Part shown: piece after piece, positions 61,379 through 64,000 of the stretch
Layout: each line of letters begins with the position of its first letter
Numbering within the stretch: position 1 is the stretch's first letter
Assembly: GCF_001680005.1 (NCBI RefSeq)
Contig: NC_033560.1
Coordinates: 809,501-873,500, forward strand
Reading direction: 5' to 3'
Length of the DNA stretch: 64,000 nt
Origin: Plasmodium coatneyi
Lineage: Eukaryota; Apicomplexa; Aconoidasida; Haemosporida; Plasmodiidae
The notes under the pieces: generated by a model
The model's input: the letters and a program-made list of their open reading frames with translations, nothing else
Told to the model about the DNA's origin: nothing
The model's database searches: none
Program-made: the position numbers and the translations under genes

Positions 61379-62508
61379 AAAGGAAAAGGGAAAAAAAAAA
61401 AATAATAAAGGTGAATGCATGAGTGAGTGAAGGTGTGTTGTATTACGCATTTTAGGGTGACTGTGTGTAGGATTTCGCATTTTAGGGTGTGTATGTGTAG
61501 GATTTCGCTTTTTTGGGATGTGTGTGTAGGATTTAGCATGTTAGGGGTGTGTGTGTAGGATTTCGCATGTTATGGTATGTGTGTAGAATTTCGGATTTTA
61601 GGGGTATATGTGTAGGATGAGACATATAAAGGTGTGTGTGTGTAGGATTTCGCATTTTAGGGTGTGTGTATGTAGGATTTCAAATTTAAGGGGTGTGCAT
61701 GTAGGATTTTGCATTTTAGGGGTGTGTGTGTAGGATTTCACACTTAAAGTTATGGTTTCAAGGTATAAGTATAGGTATATGGCCTGGTATTTAATTTTTA
61801 ACAGACGGATTGCTTGCAGAAGGGTGCATCTAAATAAAGGAAAAAATAAAAGAGAAAGGAAGAAAAAAAAAAAAAAAAATAAGGAAAAGAAAGAAAAATA
61901 AATAACGCATCCTGTATTAGATGTAAAATTTGCACTTATATTATAATGATAATTCTTGTTTTAAGAGCAATATTTCGCACCTTAAAAATTACTTACCCCC
62001 CCCTTTCTTTCTTCCTTTCTTCCCTTCTTTTTTTTAGTATTTTTTCCTCGGTAAAAAAAGACGTCGTTACAAAAGAGCTCATCAAGTACGTGGTCCCTCT
62101 CGCTTGGAAGAACAACTCCTTGATGATGTGGACGACCAGGCAGATGGTCCACGTGAATATACCTTAGTAAAGAAACGCAAACAACCAAGATCTGCTCCAA
62201 TGAGAAGGAGGAAAAGGGAGCGTCCCGCCCACCGTGTTGGTCGCCGCACCATTATTGATATTCATTTAGAAGTCATAGACGAATGTCAAAAGGGGGATGC
62301 ACATTCGATGAAAGAAGACTTTTTTGAAATTTTGGTTCAGGAATTTATGGGAAGCGAATTCATGAAAGAAGAAAATGTTCCTATGGATGAGGTTCCAAGT
62401 TCTGATTGCGGGTTTAGGGAGGAAGACTTTATTCTTACAGAAGATATTCTTGAGGAAGGTGTTCCTAAGGAACAGGTTCCAAGTTCAGATTCCGGGTTTA
62501 GGGTGTAG
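56867..62508 (+). CDS. SICAvar: SICAvar variant antigen (SICAvar-3, 6 exons)
   Basis: SICAvar antigen, about 1396 aa. Exons: 56867-56944, 57080-57763, 57912-58748, 58892-59557, 59791-61245 and 62038-62508; all junctions phase 0. Exon 1 (MEEKWSDLKKRWFREKG) is shorter than in the other two. The N-terminal domain and linker are fused in exon 2, where SICAvar-1 and -2 have an intron. Exon 3 is a domain of the FCKVLIRNW / CAILNLWLYY type. Exon 4 (FWNGDVKNRLDALSNAM, CKYITKGLQHIYG) and the start of exon 5 (CQYITRGLERIY) are domains of the other type. Exon 5 continues into an Ala/Pro/Thr-rich stalk and the membrane segment LPLAPVFIGMSSVTYLLWK at GTAAGA. Exon 6 is the cytoplasmic domain (YFFLGKKRRRYKRAHQV, TIIDIHLEVIDECQKGD), and its acidic tail ends at SGFRV, the apparent full-length family end. 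Confidence 0.94.
61430..61745 (+). repeat. About ten GTGTAGGATTTCGCATTTTAGGG units in last intron of SICAvar-3
   Basis: Imperfect units of about 30 bases fill the middle of intron 5 (61246-62037), each with GTGTAGGATTTCGC and TTTTAGGG followed by TGTGTG. The same unit begins SICAvar-1 intron 6. An A run of about 35 bases precedes it near 61338-61374. Confidence 0.88.
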
Positions 62509-64000
62509 TAAATATATATATATATATATTTTTTTTTTGTTGTTTTGTATTAAATTGTTTAGATGTTCATGTGTAATTAATATAAGCTGGAAAAAAAAAA
62601 AAATTTTCGCCACTTTATTCTTATTTGTTTGGTAAATTCTTTTTTACGGAAGATTCAAAATGATCATTTACTTTTTTCACAAATTTTTGTCTTTGTAATT
62701 TTTTTTAATCTTAATAAATTGTTTTATTCTACTTCTCCTTTAAGTTCTAATTTAGGATATTTGAAGAGTGTGTTTCAAATTGTGCGAAGGTTCGCGGAGG
62801 AGGTCCGCCGTCCTTTTTTATGTTATACACATCTTTTAGATGCACAGTTCACATATGAAGCAGGAATAATAATGTTAACATAAAAGGGAGGAAAGTTGCG
62901 TCCTTTCCCTTCTTTTTTACCTTGATTATTTAAGTATAATATTAGTCAAAAAGAACTGCCAAATAAAAAAGAAGGGGCACTAATTTTGTTCCCCTCGGAA
63001 AATTAATGGGTACAACACTGCGCAAAATGTCATATCCACTCTTGTGTTCATACCCCCTTTTTTTTATTCCGTATTTTATGGTCGCTCTTCTGTTGTACAA
63101 TGAGCTTAAACAAGAGTGCGCAGATATGATTTTTATTAATAATATAAGGTGAATTACATGTAAAAACACACGCGGAACGCACTGATGGTTTGTTCCATTT
63201 TCGTATCCGCGAGAAAAATATTGTACATTCCTTATGCACGAATGAATTAAAACAAAGAATGAAGGTTTCCCAGCGGAATATATAAAGGGGCAAATGGAAA
63301 AAAACGTACTTTGTACACTGCTCAAAAGAGAAGAACATAGATTGGGAACTGTGCAAAAATTGTATAAAATGTACACTGCCGTGAAAGGGCACTACTGTGA
63401 TAAAGACCTGTAGAGCCAAGTTGGGTTGTACAACCCATGAATTTTTTTTCGGACCTTGCAACTAGAATTTCAGTCCACCTATTTTGTGCACAACTTCCTT
63501 AAAATTTTCATTTGGACAATATAATTCGAACGTGATTTCATTTTTGCGCTACTTCCTTTAAACATTTTTATTTGGGCATTTGCAATTATAGAATTTCATC
63601 CACTTTTTTTGTGAAGAACAAAGTGGAGATTAAGCTTTTCGCAAAGGGGAAAGGCCACACTTTGGTGGATGAAAAGAGGGGAAGGGAGTGCAATCCAATC
63701 ATATGTGTGTCTCTCTCTGTTGAAGAGGGTTTGCTAGTCCACTGTGCGGGGCGTTGCTTTCCCACTAAGCAGTTTTCTTTTGTATGTCTGGTTTGACGGG
63801 CGTGCCCCGCCACAGAACAATTGCGGAGGGGGCGGGAGAGTCAATGTGAGAGGTATTTTATTATTGTGTTTACATGGATGGGATGCTGAAATTTAGTAAC
63901 ACTTGTTCTTTCAACAATGTGGAGAGTCTGACACATATGGTGGAGCCGCAAAAGAGGGACGACCTAAGGGAAGTAGGGGGATGTTCATAGTATCGGTAAT
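62509..64000. other. 3' flank of SICAvar-3 to window end
   Basis: AT-rich. It holds traces of the A-rich array (about 62935-63000) and the third copy of the conserved SICAvar 3' block (63510-63690: TTTGGGCATTTGCAATTATAG, CAAAGTGGAGATTAAGC, CACACTTTGGTGGATGA). No exon recognised. Confidence 0.6.

Overview
The window reads as a variant-antigen locus of a simian-lineage malaria parasite of the Plasmodium knowlesi / P. coatneyi type. The reasons are three long multi-exon genes with SICAvar architecture (N-terminal domain, cysteine-rich domains on separate exons, Pro/Gly/Ser stalk, one membrane segment, and a last exon starting YF.(L/V/P)GKKR-RY-RAHQV), eight KIR (PIR superfamily) genes or fragments, GT-AG introns, base composition well above P. 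falciparum, and an internal block of the Plasmodium telomere heptad CCCTRAA. I cannot separate P. knowlesi from P. coatneyi by eye. No rRNA, tRNA, CRISPR or bacterial-type feature was seen.

Layout. Module 1 (1-19.4 kb): three KIR genes on the minus strand (72-1597, 3596-5589, 7295-8678), a 3.7 kb divergent spacer, then SICAvar-1 on the plus strand (12345-17850). Spacer 1 (19.4-25.8 kb): two small two-membrane-span protein genes (21067-22048 and 24360-25157) on either side of a telomere-like repeat block (about 23085-23800). Module 2 (25.8-46.6 kb): a near-collinear copy of module 1 with KIRs at 25836-27468, 29062-31132 and 32734-34116, and SICAvar-2 at 38115-44924. Spacer 2 (46.6-49.5 kb): a 19-copy 21-bp minisatellite, an orphan KIR exon on the plus strand (47544-48335) and a 5'-truncated paralogue of the spacer-1 gene (48902-49471, minus). 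Module 3 (49.5-63.8 kb): one KIR with a tandem-repeat and polyQ exon (50583-52790) and SICAvar-3 (56867-62508).

The repeating unit is therefore KIR(s) on the minus strand, a divergent spacer of about 4 kb with conserved boxes, and SICAvar on the plus strand with a conserved 3' flank. Both families are known as infected-red-cell surface antigens. In modules 1 and 2 the non-coding flanks look almost identical, while the KIR ectodomains and SICAvar cysteine-rich exons differ strongly. This is the pattern expected of duplication followed by diversification or cassette exchange of the exposed exons.

Gene models were built by hand from reading frame, splice-site consensus and comparison between the internal copies. 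Very short first exons of the KIR genes are the least certain part.
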